From: Anaerobacillus isosaccharinicus | GTDB lineage: Bacteria > Bacillota > Bacilli > Bacillales > Anaerobacillaceae | Reading direction: 5' to 3' | Assembly (NCBI RefSeq): GCF_001866075.3 | Contig: NZ_CP063356.1 | Location: 4,268,164-4,332,163 of the forward strand | Length of the DNA stretch: 64,000 nucleotides | Shown here: positions 16,256-24,184 of the stretch, in pieces | How positions within the stretch are numbered: the stretch's first letter is position 1 | Layout: each line of letters opens with the position of its first letter | Made by a program: the position numbers and the translations under genes | The notes under the pieces: generated by a model | Databases searched by the model: none | What the model was told of the DNA's origin: nothing | What the model saw: only the letters and a program-made list of their open reading frames with translations

Positions 16256-17068
16256 CTAGTCATTGCAGCAAGTTCCTTCCTCCTCTAGGTGACCAGATTT
16301 GTTGATTTTAGTTTTTAAATATTTCTCGTTATATTCAGATATATCTCCCCACAATGGCCTTCTTTCTGAAACCTTAAGCCCAGCATTTGTTAAAGCTTCT
16401 AACTTTTTCGGATTGTTCGTCATCAAAGTAACGGGTCTTGATCGAAGTGTCTTTAATACTTGAATAGCATCTGAATAGTTTCTAGAATCATCTACAAAGC
16501 CAAGCGCATGATTAGCTTCAACAGTATCATAACCATTTTCCTGTAAGATATAGGCCATTGCTTTACTAAATAAACCGATTCCTCGTCCTTCGTGGTTTGC
16601 TAAATAAAATAAGGCTCCATTCCCGTGCTCCACAATCTGTTTCATTGATTGTTTAAGTTGATACCCGCAATCACATCGTTTACTTCCAAATATATCACCC
16701 GTATGACAAATAGAATGAAATCTTATCACAGCATCATCTGAGTTTTCGAAATCACCATATGCCAAGACGCTTGATTGTTGAAACTCAGCTAAATTAATGG
16801 AGGATAGCTTATTTATTACCTTTTCATAGTCCTCTGTAACCTCATCACAATTCAACCAACAATACCATTTAAAAATAACCGTTTCATCATATAAGGTAAC
16901 GGGTAGCTTAATAGGACCTACCAAGTAGATAGCGCCCTTTTCCGTTTTAATTAACTGAATTTTATCTTCTAATTTAGAGACAATTTTACTTTCAAATTTC
17001 ATTTGAGTCATTTGAAACCTCTTTTCATTTAAAAAAATATATTTTTTACCTAATCTAAGTTTGGCCAT
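16256..17068 (-). CDS. ribA: GTP cyclohydrolase II
   Basis: A 270-residue stand-alone GTP cyclohydrolase II, which makes the first riboflavin precursor from GTP. The zinc-binding Cys residues are in 'CHTGDIFGSKRCDCG' (C121, C132, C134), and 'NHEGRGIGLF' and 'TNNPKKLEAL' are intact. In most Bacillus the activity is part of a RibBA fusion in ribDEAHT; here it is an orphan without rib neighbours and without an FMN riboswitch in its leader. It may be an accessory or transferred copy. Confidence 0.9.
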   Translation of the reverse strand: MAKLRLGKKYIFLNEKRFQMTQMKFESKIVSKLEDKIQLIKTEKGAIYLVGPIKLPVTLYDETVIFKWYCWLNCDEVTEDYEKVINKLSSINLAEFQQSSVLAYGDFENSDDAVIRFHSICHTGDIFGSKRCDCGYQLKQSMKQIVEHGNGALFYLANHEGRGIGLFSKAMAYILQENGYDTVEANHALGFVDDSRNYSDAIQVLKTLRSRPVTLMTNNPKKLEALTNAGLKVSERRPLWGDISEYNEKYLKTKINKSGHLEEEGTCCND

Positions 17069-17101
17069 TAATGATTTCTATTATTTACCTCTCACTCCAA
17101 G

Positions 17102-17176
17102 CTCGTGCTAGAAGGAAAAGTTCTAGCCGAACAAGGAGAAGATTCTAATATCGCAAGAAGAAGGTTTCTGATTTGA
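17102..17176 (+). pseudogene. Remnant of a second XRE-cupin gene
   Basis: The frame encodes LVLEGKVLAEQGEDSNIA, which matches the cupin segment of the gene at 15041-15586 (LVLEGKVLAVQGEDSVIA) and then is lost. Only about 25 codons remain. Confidence 0.6.
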
Positions 17177-17229
17177 AAAAAAGTAATCATCCTAACCTTT
17201 ATCAGGCGGCGGACGGTTATTTTTTTTGT
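17175..17229. terminator. Terminator resembling the toxin-cassette terminator (fourth remnant)
   Basis: GAAAAAAAGTAATCATCC...GGACGGTTATTTTTTTTG matches the shared terminators of the cassettes at 3000, 3600 and 8880, but no promoter or toxin frame follows. Confidence 0.6.
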
Positions 17230-17284
17230 TTCCATTCGAGGAGTCGACGTGACGATTCTTGTACATCTTTCGTTTAGCAAAAAC

Positions 17285-17316
17285 AAAAGAAGCAAGAGCT
17301 CCCCTCGCTTCTTTTT
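17285..17316. terminator. Bidirectional terminator before GNAT gene
   Basis: AAAAGAAGC, loop, GCTTCTTTTT. It lies 42 bases past the stop of the minus-strand gene at 17358. Confidence 0.8.
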
Positions 17317-17357
17317 ATGAATGTTCTAACACATACGAGTGGTAATTCATAATCAAG

Positions 17358-17894
17358 TTACGTTAACTTGCCAAAAAATAAGCCATCATAATAATTTCCT
17401 TCTATAAAATAATAATCTTTAAATCTACCTTCTAAATCAAATCCGTTCTTTTCTAAGACACGATACGACCCAATATTTGCATCTACGACTCGGGCGTGGA
17501 TTTTGTTGAGCTTTAAAGATTGAAAGGCGAAATCCTTCATTAAAGTAACAGCTTCTGTTCCATACCCTTGCCCCCAATAATCTTTATGAAAAACATAACC
17601 TATCTCTCCGTGGTTTGCTTCTTTATCAAAATTAAACATCATTGCTGTTCCAATAATTTTGTCTGTTGCCTTTAGAACAATCGATGCATATAAGTGAGTG
17701 CCGGCTGTCTCACGTTTAATTAATTCTCCAATATATGCCTCAGTTTCATCTAAGCTTTGCATTAATCTCCAGCCAATAAAGCGGGAAACATCAGCATCAG
17801 AAGCAAAATGATGAATTTCTTGGACATCACTTTCACCTAGAGTTTTAAAATAGATATGTTTCCCTTTTAACTCATGAAACAAATTCGCTTTCAT
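17358..17894 (-). CDS. GNAT family N-acetyltransferase (RimJ/RimL-like)
   Basis: A 178-residue acetyltransferase. It has 'IGYVFHKDYWGQGYGTEA' (acetyl-CoA loop Q-x-x-G-x-G/A type at about residues 101-118) and 'NIGSYRVLEKNGFDLEG' near the end. Substrate unknown. It lies 47 bp downstream of another GNAT gene on the same strand; the two differ in sequence and are not tandem copies. Confidence 0.85.
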   Translation of the reverse strand: MKANLFHELKGKHIYFKTLGESDVQEIHHFASDADVSRFIGWRLMQSLDETEAYIGELIKRETAGTHLYASIVLKATDKIIGTAMMFNFDKEANHGEIGYVFHKDYWGQGYGTEAVTLMKDFAFQSLKLNKIHARVVDANIGSYRVLEKNGFDLEGRFKDYYFIEGNYYDGLFFGKLT

Positions 17895-17941
17895 CTAGTC
17901 GTCCCCCGAACAGTTTTCTTTTAGATCAAAATTTATCGGAC

Positions 17942-18355
17942 TCACTCATTTAAATTTTTTTTAAACATAATCTCTAACCCTTCTTTCTCAAGAAGAAACC
18001 CTCCTACATCTACATATCTACATTTCCTATAAAATTGTTGGGAGGTTTCGACGGCCATTGTTGAAGTAAGAACCATTTGATGCCCCTTAGATCTCATTTC
18101 ATTTTCCCAATATGTACCTAGGTTCGTACCAACGTCCAGCCCTCTATATGAATCTAATACATGAATTAAATTCATATAAGGAACGACATTCCAAAAATAG
18201 CCAAAACGCAACCAACCGACGATTTGATCTCCATCCTTGGCGACAATAACTTCCTTATATTTAATTTTTCTCTCTAACATTTCAGCTGAAACATGACGGT
18301 CTTTTTCTTTTAAATACTCATAATCATTTGTTGCTGCATAGTGATACGTAATCAT
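17942..18355 (-). CDS. GNAT family N-acetyltransferase
   Basis: A 137-residue GNAT protein starting MITYHYAATND, chosen because AAAGGGCG lies six bases upstream; the ATG eight codons earlier has no site. The acetyl-CoA region is 'YRGLDVGTNLGTYWENEM', where the canonical R/Q-x-x-G-x-G/A is partly altered, and 'QQFYRKCRYVDVGGF' is the usual C-terminal motif. Likely co-transcribed with the downstream GNAT gene. Confidence 0.8.
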   Translation of the reverse strand: MITYHYAATNDYEYLKEKDRHVSAEMLERKIKYKEVIVAKDGDQIVGWLRFGYFWNVVPYMNLIHVLDSYRGLDVGTNLGTYWENEMRSKGHQMVLTSTMAVETSQQFYRKCRYVDVGGFLLEKEGLEIMFKKNLNE

Positions 18356-18504
18356 TGTTATCGCCCTTTCTTCTAGCACTATTAATTATTTATAGATAAT
18401 CTACTAATTCCCTAATCCTGTTTATAATACCTTATTTTTGAAGAAAGTGGACACGTAAATCGATCAAAAAATTAAAACAGTATCTAAAATTTTTTTTGAA
18501 AACA

Positions 18505-18558
18505 CCCCACCCTTTTTTGAAAAAGTTTGTATTTATAAAGTGAAGGGGGTGAGACAAG
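18505..18558 (+). promoter_or_regulatory. Conserved leader of the DUF1659-DUF2922-YvrJ triad, copy 2
   Basis: Same CACCCCACCC...TTGTATTTATAAAG...GGGGGTGA block as at 7729-7785. Confidence 0.5.
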
Positions 18559-18765
18559 ATGAACATTTTAAGATCAAGGTTAACAATCACTGTGCACGCG
18601 GGCTTTGACCAGGACGGTGAAGAGGTTTTCAAGACAAAGAACTTCTCTAACGTTAATAATCTAGCGACAGAAGAACAACTTCTGCTAGCTGCCCAAGCAT
18701 TAGTGACACTGCAACAGCACACATTAGAAAGCGTCACAAGAACAAACATGTACAACGTATTTTAA
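18559..18765 (+). CDS. DUF1659 family protein, triad copy 2
   Basis: A 68-residue DUF1659 protein, identical to the 7786 copy except Arg5. Starts after GGGGGTGAGACAAG. The high identity at nucleotide level, including the leader and the intergenic spacers, shows a recent duplication of the whole triad or gene conversion between copies. Confidence 0.85.
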   Translation: MNILRSRLTITVHAGFDQDGEEVFKTKNFSNVNNLATEEQLLLAAQALVTLQQHTLESVTRTNMYNVF

Positions 18766-18802
18766 GAGAGTTGAAATCTAATTGGACGGGAGGTGAACCA
18801 AG

Positions 18803-19027
18803 ATGGCTAAGAAAATCGAATTAATTTTTAAAAATGAGATTGGTAGAAACGTAACGATTTCATTAGATGACCCAATTGAGCCAGTTGATACTGAAAAAGT
18901 ATCGCTAGTGATGGATCAAGTGATCGCCCAACAAGCATTCGTTTCAGGCGGAGGGTTATTGGTGGGCAAGGCGGCAGCTCGTATCGTTGAGCGCAATGTT
19001 GAGCCAATTGAAATTGCAGTTAATTAA
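18803..19027 (+). CDS. DUF2922 family protein, triad copy 2
   Basis: A 74-residue DUF2922 protein, near-identical to the 8030 copy; ends EIAVN rather than SIPVN. Ribosome binding site GGGAGGTGAACCAAG. Function unknown. Confidence 0.85.
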   Translation: MAKKIELIFKNEIGRNVTISLDDPIEPVDTEKVSLVMDQVIAQQAFVSGGGLLVGKAAARIVERNVEPIEIAVN

Positions 19028-19098
19028 GTTAGTTAGGGGGCGAAGGATACTTCTCCCCCTTTGTTAGGTTGAATTTTTCGGAAGGAGGATGGCGTGAA

Positions 19099-19278
19099 AT
19101 GGAGATGTGGATCCCGCTCATTAGCGAATACGGTTTTCCAGTGATGATTACCCTTTACTTGCTGCATCGTATTGAGGTGAAGCTAGACACACTAAACGAT
19201 TCAATTAAGAGTCTGGCCCAATCGTTGCAACAGCCGAGTGAAAGTAAAGCTATGAAAGTACAAAAAGCTAGTTCTTGA
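19099..19278 (+). CDS. YvrJ family protein, triad copy 2
   Basis: A 59-residue YvrJ-type protein with one N-terminal membrane segment, starting MEMWIPLISEYGF. It begins 10 bases after AAGGAGG; a TTG at 19069 in frame would add ten residues but has no ribosome binding site. It differs from copy 1 in the C-terminal tail (Gln/His near 41, Ala/His near 51). The stop lies in a terminator hairpin. Confidence 0.8.
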   Translation: MEMWIPLISEYGFPVMITLYLLHRIEVKLDTLNDSIKSLAQSLQQPSESKAMKVQKASS

Positions 19279-19293
19279 TGAACTAGCTTTTTA
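19262..19293 (+). terminator. Terminator overlapping the yvrJ stop codon, copy 2
   Basis: AAAAAGCTAGTT and AACTAGCTTTTT with the TGA in the loop; intact T run. Confidence 0.8.
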
Positions 19294-19321
19294 TTTGACC
19301 TAATTTTGGCTAAAGATAAGG

Positions 19322-19426
19322 TTCGGATTATAACTGGGTGAAACCCGCTTATAATCGATGAAGTTTGGATTATAACTAAGCGATTTTGGCTTATAAATTG
19401 TTGAATTCCGCTTATAATCACTCGTT
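19322..19426. repeat. Array of five degenerate 21-bp repeats, copy 2
   Basis: Five 21-base units sharing G(C/A)TTATAA, in phase with each other, directly behind the second triad. Confidence 0.8.
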
Positions 19427-19453
19427 CAGCTTGGTAAATTTAATGCTTTATAA

Positions 19454-19507
19454 AAAAAGACAAAAAACGTCCATCCCGCATGGATATTTATTGTTTTTTG
19501 TCTTTTT
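19454..19507. terminator. Bidirectional terminator of the AraC-type gene
   Basis: A 15-bp perfect outer stem (AAAAAGACAAAAAAC with its complement) with an inner CCAT/ATGG stem; 21 bases past the stop at 19528. Confidence 0.85.
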
Positions 19508-19527
19508 AGCGTGACACCAATGAAAGT

Positions 19528-20397
19528 TCAACTGAATAGTTTTTTCTTAACAGGAATCCAAATTTCACAAAAACAATCAGATTGAAGGTTTTCTGAATAT
19601 AATTCAAAGTCAGTGTCGTCTAGCATTTCATACTCAGATCCAGGAAGAAATTCTCTAAAAATTCGATTCCAGGTTTCCCCGATACAATCCGGATTGTCAC
19701 CTATACATTTAAATACAGCCCATAATGTAGGTTTGACTTCCCATTTTATGAAACCCACAGGTATCGGTCCATCAGCATATGGTACCCCTATACCATAATC
19801 AAAATGCGTACTTTCCTTTGATATAGGAGCACATAGTCCGTACATATCGTTGTTTACTGCATGCTGTTTTAATGTAGAAAACGTCCCATCTCCCCCCGAC
19901 TCTTTCCAAAAGTCGGCAATTTCATTATTCCCACTCTCTGAAACTATTTCGTTGCTAAACTTTCTTACTTTTGCCAATAACTTAAATCCTTCTCTCATTT
20001 CAATTCTGTAGTCCAACACGCTACCACCTTCTATTTTAATTTTAATGAGAAGTCGATTAAAGGATTTTAATTTCGCCCCTGCACGTCTAGCCAGATTTGG
20101 GGTAATACCGTGGAACCTAGAAAATGCTTTTGTAAAGCTCTCTGGAGATTCATATCCATATTTTAAAGCTAAATCAATGACCTTTATATCAGAAGCCGAT
20201 ATTTCCTGTCCTGCCTTAGATAATCTTCGGTTTCTGATATACTCATTCACTGTCATTTCAGTTACTATACTAAATGTGCGATGAAAATGATAACTTGATA
20301 TGTGAAGATGTTTTGCGACATCTTCATAGTTTATCGACTCTAAAAGGTTATCTTCTATATACTCAATAGCTGTCTGCAGGTCCTTAATAAAATTCAT
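19528..20397 (-). CDS. AraC family regulator with GyrI-like effector-binding domain
   Basis: About 289 residues: AraC double helix-turn-helix (residues 1-105; 'INYEDVAKHLHISSYHFHRTF', 'VIDLALKYGYESPESFTKAF') and a GyrI-like domain to the end. Start MNFIKDLQTAIEY is chosen because GGGAGGTGGGGG is directly upstream; the earlier ATG adds ten residues without a site. It is related in architecture to the regulator at 1811-2683 but is not a close copy. It lies 61 bp downstream of the MFS gene stop on the same strand and may regulate it. Confidence 0.85.
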   Translation of the reverse strand: MNFIKDLQTAIEYIEDNLLESINYEDVAKHLHISSYHFHRTFSIVTEMTVNEYIRNRRLSKAGQEISASDIKVIDLALKYGYESPESFTKAFSRFHGITPNLARRAGAKLKSFNRLLIKIKIEGGSVLDYRIEMREGFKLLAKVRKFSNEIVSESGNNEIADFWKESGGDGTFSTLKQHAVNNDMYGLCAPISKESTHFDYGIGVPYADGPIPVGFIKWEVKPTLWAVFKCIGDNPDCIGETWNRIFREFLPGSEYEMLDDTDFELYSENLQSDCFCEIWIPVKKKLFS

Positions 20398-20487
20398 TCC
20401 CCCACCTCCCATAATCAAATGATACAAAACAGTTTGTGTTTTTTCCTGTACTCCCTTGCTCTGTTTTGTCTCTGTAACCTTGTCTTT

Positions 20488-21714
20488 TTAAGCCTCAATT
20501 TGAACGTTGCTTTCTTTATTAATGCTTAACTTTACTAAAAGGAAAATAAGAGACAAACTCGCTAGGATAACAATGACGCCAAATACGATAAGTATATGAT
20601 ATACGGCAAAATAGTTAATTATAAATGATCCGAATAAGGTTCCTATAGGGACAACTGTTAATAATATAGTTGAGACAAGGCCCATCACTCGGCCCATTTT
20701 ATCCTTAGGAATGATTGTTTGATAAAGGGTTCCAATCCCAGTACTAGCCAAGGCAACACCTAATCCCAGAATAATAGAAGAAATGATTGCAATCGAAAAG
20801 GTAGGAATGATTCCTAGTAGAAGTAGCGATACTCCTTCAAGCGTTAAGCCGATAACGACCATTTTATACTTATCTTTACATACATTTAAAAAGACAAGGA
20901 GAACTCCTACAATAGCACCAACTGAGATAGAAGTGTTGATTAAGCCGAAACCGGTAGATCCCACGTGAAGGATGTCATTACTTAAAACTGTCAGAAATAC
21001 TTGCAGAGGGGCTAAAAAGAAATTGATAATCACACCACCAACAAATACAAGATATAGTAACTGATTATTTTTCATCAGGTACTTAAACCCCTCTTTAAAA
21101 CGATTGTTGAAACTGGCATTTTCTGTTTCCGATTTCACCGCCGGAATTTTAATCCAACACTCTGTCAAAGCAGAAATTACATACGAAATCCCGTTTAGAA
21201 GTAGTAAAAACCAAATTTCAGTCATGCCCAGTACAATTCCTGCTAAAACTGGCCCTAGAATATTACTCATTTGCATACTAAACTGATTTAAAGAATTCGC
21301 TTTTGGTAATTGTTCTTCTTCAACAAGCAAGGGAATCGACGCCTGAATAGCTGGTGTAAAAAAGGCTGTAATCCCTGATGATAACGCAATAAGTCCATAT
21401 AATACAGTAATCGGCAACTGACCAGCAAATAAGAAATAGGCAATGGTAAGCATTAAAATTCCATTAAGAAAATCACTGGTGACAATGATCTGTTTTTTAA
21501 AATTTCGGTCGGCAAAAATCCCAGCCATCGGTTGAATGACGATCATTGGTATCGTAAAACAAATTAAACTAATCCCAAGTGCCAAGGAAGATCCTGTCTC
21601 AGTATAGATAAACCACAAAAGGGCTATTTGAAAAAGACGATCACCTAATTTTGATACTGTTTGCCCACTCCATAGTAGGACGAAATTTTTGTTCTTCCAA
21701 AGTTTATTACTCAT
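20488..21714 (-). CDS. MFS transporter (DHA3-type, macrolide-efflux-like)
   Basis: A 408-residue 12-span transporter. The opening 'NKNFVLLWSGQTVSKLGDRLFQIALLW' and 'GIFADRNFKKQIIVTSD' loop are typical of the drug:proton antiporter DHA3 family with macrolide efflux members. It follows the ArsR-type gene by 11 bases, so the two form an operon in which the regulator probably controls the pump. Substrate unknown. Confidence 0.85.
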   Translation of the reverse strand: MSNKLWKNKNFVLLWSGQTVSKLGDRLFQIALLWFIYTETGSSLALGISLICFTIPMIVIQPMAGIFADRNFKKQIIVTSDFLNGILMLTIAYFLFAGQLPITVLYGLIALSSGITAFFTPAIQASIPLLVEEEQLPKANSLNQFSMQMSNILGPVLAGIVLGMTEIWFLLLLNGISYVISALTECWIKIPAVKSETENASFNNRFKEGFKYLMKNNQLLYLVFVGGVIINFFLAPLQVFLTVLSNDILHVGSTGFGLINTSISVGAIVGVLLVFLNVCKDKYKMVVIGLTLEGVSLLLLGIIPTFSIAIISSIILGLGVALASTGIGTLYQTIIPKDKMGRVMGLVSTILLTVVPIGTLFGSFIINYFAVYHILIVFGVIVILASLSLIFLLVKLSINKESNVQIEA

Positions 21715-21725
21715 AACTTTCTCCT

Positions 21726-22766
21726 TTATTCAGTCAAAAAATTAGACATCGACTCTAACGTTATTTTTATAAAATCTTTATTTACTGTGTACAGATTTTT
21801 CTTATCTTGCTTAGTAATTGTAAGCACCCCTTGGGATGATAGGATCGAAACATGATGAGAAATAGTCGAATTAGAAAGTCCTAGCTTTTTTGCAAGTTCA
21901 TATCCAGAACAAGGAGTGGCAATTAAAATTTTTATCATCTTAATCCGATTTTCATCAGCTAATGCTTTAAAACTCTCATACAATTTCTCTTCATTAATTT
22001 TCTCATGAAGTTTAATCTGAAGCGATCGAACGCCATACCCATAGATCAAATGTTCTGTTTCATCGTGATAAGAACTAAATGAGCAGCTGTCATAGAAATA
22101 AGACGGAATAAAAATTACGTTATTAGAGTCGTAATCAAGATTTAAAAGTTTTCCGACCTTTTGTTCAAGATTATCTTGCAATTCATTTTCAAGCTCACTC
22201 AAACTATCATTGTGAATTTGAGCTAACCGTTCACTTTCAGGCAGATAAAATTGCTGGTAAAATTCTTCAATTAATTTTACGAACCGATTTTTACTATCAG
22301 CTGCATTTGCACACAAGTAGGTGAGCTTCCATTTCTCAACTTCAGGTAAATTCATTTCATTAATGAAAGAAATTAGTTCCGTATGATCTTTTATTGGCGA
22401 TGGTATTCTTCGATTTGTACCGTAGCCTGTTTCTGTGAACATTGTTATCAGTTCTAAAGGTGACAGATCTTTTAAATGGGATATAAATGAATGAACATTA
22501 TCATGTTGTTTTGAAAAAATTATGTTAGAAATAAGAGTCATTCCAAAAAAACTTTCAAAATTGAAAAAAACTTCAAGTTCAGATTTCATTTCAGGTGTTA
22601 AAGCTTTTCTTGTTTGGTTTACCCACTTTTCTAGCTCGATAGGAACATAATCACTATCGCTATCACTCCTCAGCTGTTCATGACAATTCGTGCGGAACAT
22701 GGCCGCAAGAAGTTCGACAACTGGAGATATCATGATATTTACAGAAGGATTTATCTCTTTTAACAT
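21726..22766 (-). CDS. ArsR/SmtB-type winged-helix regulator with large N-terminal domain
   Basis: A 346-residue protein. Residues 1-260 form an uncharacterised alpha-helical region like that found in other pump-linked regulators of Bacillaceae; residues about 265-340 form an ArsR winged helix ('FKALADENRIKMIKIL', 'GLSNSTISHHVSILSSQGVL'). No cysteine-based metal site is evident in the DNA-recognition helix, so the ligand is probably organic. It is the first gene of the operon with the MFS pump. Confidence 0.8.
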   Translation of the reverse strand: MLKEINPSVNIMISPVVELLAAMFRTNCHEQLRSDSDSDYVPIELEKWVNQTRKALTPEMKSELEVFFNFESFFGMTLISNIIFSKQHDNVHSFISHLKDLSPLELITMFTETGYGTNRRIPSPIKDHTELISFINEMNLPEVEKWKLTYLCANAADSKNRFVKLIEEFYQQFYLPESERLAQIHNDSLSELENELQDNLEQKVGKLLNLDYDSNNVIFIPSYFYDSCSFSSYHDETEHLIYGYGVRSLQIKLHEKINEEKLYESFKALADENRIKMIKILIATPCSGYELAKKLGLSNSTISHHVSILSSQGVLTITKQDKKNLYTVNKDFIKITLESMSNFLTE

Positions 22767-22984
22767 ACATCATTACCTCATTTCGATATGTATCAAAGTC
22801 AAATTTTCAAGATCATCGTATCACCGATTTCGAAAACGGTCAAATAGTAAAAACGAATTTGATCGAAATGAAGTGACAAAGGGGCAAACACCGGATATTG
22901 AGTAGAGATTGCCTAGCTAGCAGCCCCCTCTTAAATTAAAAAAGATGGTCGTATCGCTACATCGCAGCAAAACAACCACCCTTC

Positions 22985-23129
22985 AAAAAAGCTAGTTCTT
23001 GATGGACTAGCTTATTGCATGGCCTAATTTTGGCTAAAAATAGGGTTTGGCTTATAACTGGGTGAGTTCCGCTTATAATCGGTGAAGTTTGGATTATAAC
23101 TATGTGGGTTTGGATTATAACGCAATTTT
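22985..23129. repeat. Orphan yvrJ tail plus four 21-bp repeats (third triad remnant)
   Basis: AAAAAAGCTAGTTCTTGATG with its hairpin partner matches the last codons and terminator of the yvrJ genes, and is followed by the same linker and four 21-bp units (23046-23129). The three triad genes are missing. The rest of 22767-22984 shows no gene. Confidence 0.75.
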
Positions 23130-23241
23130 GTGTTAAACATTTCCCGACAACTTTTTTCATTTTTTAACAAAAAGTCTCAATTTACATACTATCGTTTGTA
23201 AGTTTTTATTCAATTATTTTTCATAATTGTTTTAAAAAGGA

Positions 23242-23532
23242 ATGAAAACTTACTTGAACTTACAACCACTTTCCAACAGCAAAATCGGAGAATATATAAG
23301 AATTAGACGAGAAGCAAAAGGTTGGTCACAAGACAAGCTATCAAAAGAAACAGGAATTACTCAACAATATATAAGTGAGATCGAGCTAGGGAAGCGAAAC
23401 TTTGCTAATGATTTAATCCTCCACATCGCTTTGGCCCTAGATACTGTCCCTTCAGAAATTTGGCTGCAGTTTGAACGTGAAGCACTACCAGAAGCACGAA
23501 TAAAATGGAAAGAGATGAAAGACCAGGAGTAA
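23242..23532 (+). CDS. XRE family transcriptional regulator
   Basis: A 96-residue protein with one XRE helix-turn-helix (residues ~13-70: 'GEYIRIRREAKGWSQDKLSKETGITQQYISEIELG'). The ATG at 23242 abuts AAAGGA with no spacer; a TTG at 23254 is 12 bases away, so the start is uncertain by four residues. The TTACA...TGTAA repeat at about 23182-23202 could be its operator. It opens a plus-strand trio with a ComK-like gene and a helix-turn-helix gene. Confidence 0.8.
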   Translation: MKTYLNLQPLSNSKIGEYIRIRREAKGWSQDKLSKETGITQQYISEIELGKRNFANDLILHIALALDTVPSEIWLQFEREALPEARIKWKEMKDQE

Positions 23533-23641
23533 CGACTGTACTCCTTCCTCCTCCCTCCCCGATCTGCCCCGAAAAAATTCAATTTACCAAATTTGACAGA
23601 TGTCCCCAATACAAACATTTATCCTAAAAGGAGTGTTTTAA

Positions 23642-24154
23642 TTGAATACGAAAGTCCTAACAACCTACCATGTCAGCAAAAATACCCTTGCCCTACTCTC
23701 TGTCGCTCATCCTGATTACTCGACTGTCGCACTTGAACCTAACGGTGAGTTTTACATTCGAGATACACCACTACAAATTCTCAAAAAAGCTTGTTTGATC
23801 GGTGGCTCTAATTACGATGGCAGAAAAGCAGCTGTCATGTACTTACTGGGTGCTAGACAAAAGCTGCCGATCCCAATCAATCCCTATGAACACATTTACG
23901 CATTTCCAACTCACTCACCAATCCAGTTCGAATGCTCCTGGATCTTCTACAATCACGTTCGCAAGATTTCGCCTTACCATTCAAAGCAATCGATCATAAC
24001 CTTTAAAAATTCGCATCAGCTTAAACTACCAGTCTCTTACTATACAATTGAAAAACAAATGCAACGGACCGCCCAATGCATTGTACACTTCTCTTTGCTG
24101 ATATCAGAAAAAAATGATAACCTTCGCACTACCCCTGAACTAATCCTTTACTAA
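23642..24154 (+). CDS. comK: ComK family transcription factor, short C-terminus
   Basis: A 170-residue ComK-family protein. It contains 'LQILKKACLIGGSNYDGRKAA', 'PIPINPYEHIYAFPT' and 'FECSWIFYNHV', which parallel the conserved core of Bacillus subtilis ComK, the competence activator. A TTG start lies after AAAGGAG. It ends at '...ELILY', where B. subtilis ComK carries FMLYP and about 15 more residues, the segment recognised by MecA/ClpCP, so its proteolytic control may differ. Downstream of an XRE gene and upstream of a helix-turn-helix gene; whether it is the cell's main ComK cannot be told. Confidence 0.75.
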   Translation: MNTKVLTTYHVSKNTLALLSVAHPDYSTVALEPNGEFYIRDTPLQILKKACLIGGSNYDGRKAAVMYLLGARQKLPIPINPYEHIYAFPTHSPIQFECSWIFYNHVRKISPYHSKQSIITFKNSHQLKLPVSYYTIEKQMQRTAQCIVHFSLLISEKNDNLRTTPELILY

Positions 24155-24184
24155 ACCCACGATCTAATAGAAAGGAACATCTCC

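Noticed and set aside
17069-17300. FMN riboswitch upstream of ribA
   Set aside because: The conserved FMN-element boxes are absent; the segment holds a cupin remnant and a terminator instead.
19155-19421. Minus-strand frame with repeating IIQTSPI-type heptads
   Set aside because: The heptads arise from the 21-bp DNA repeats; there is no ribosome binding site, and the frame runs antisense into yvrJ.
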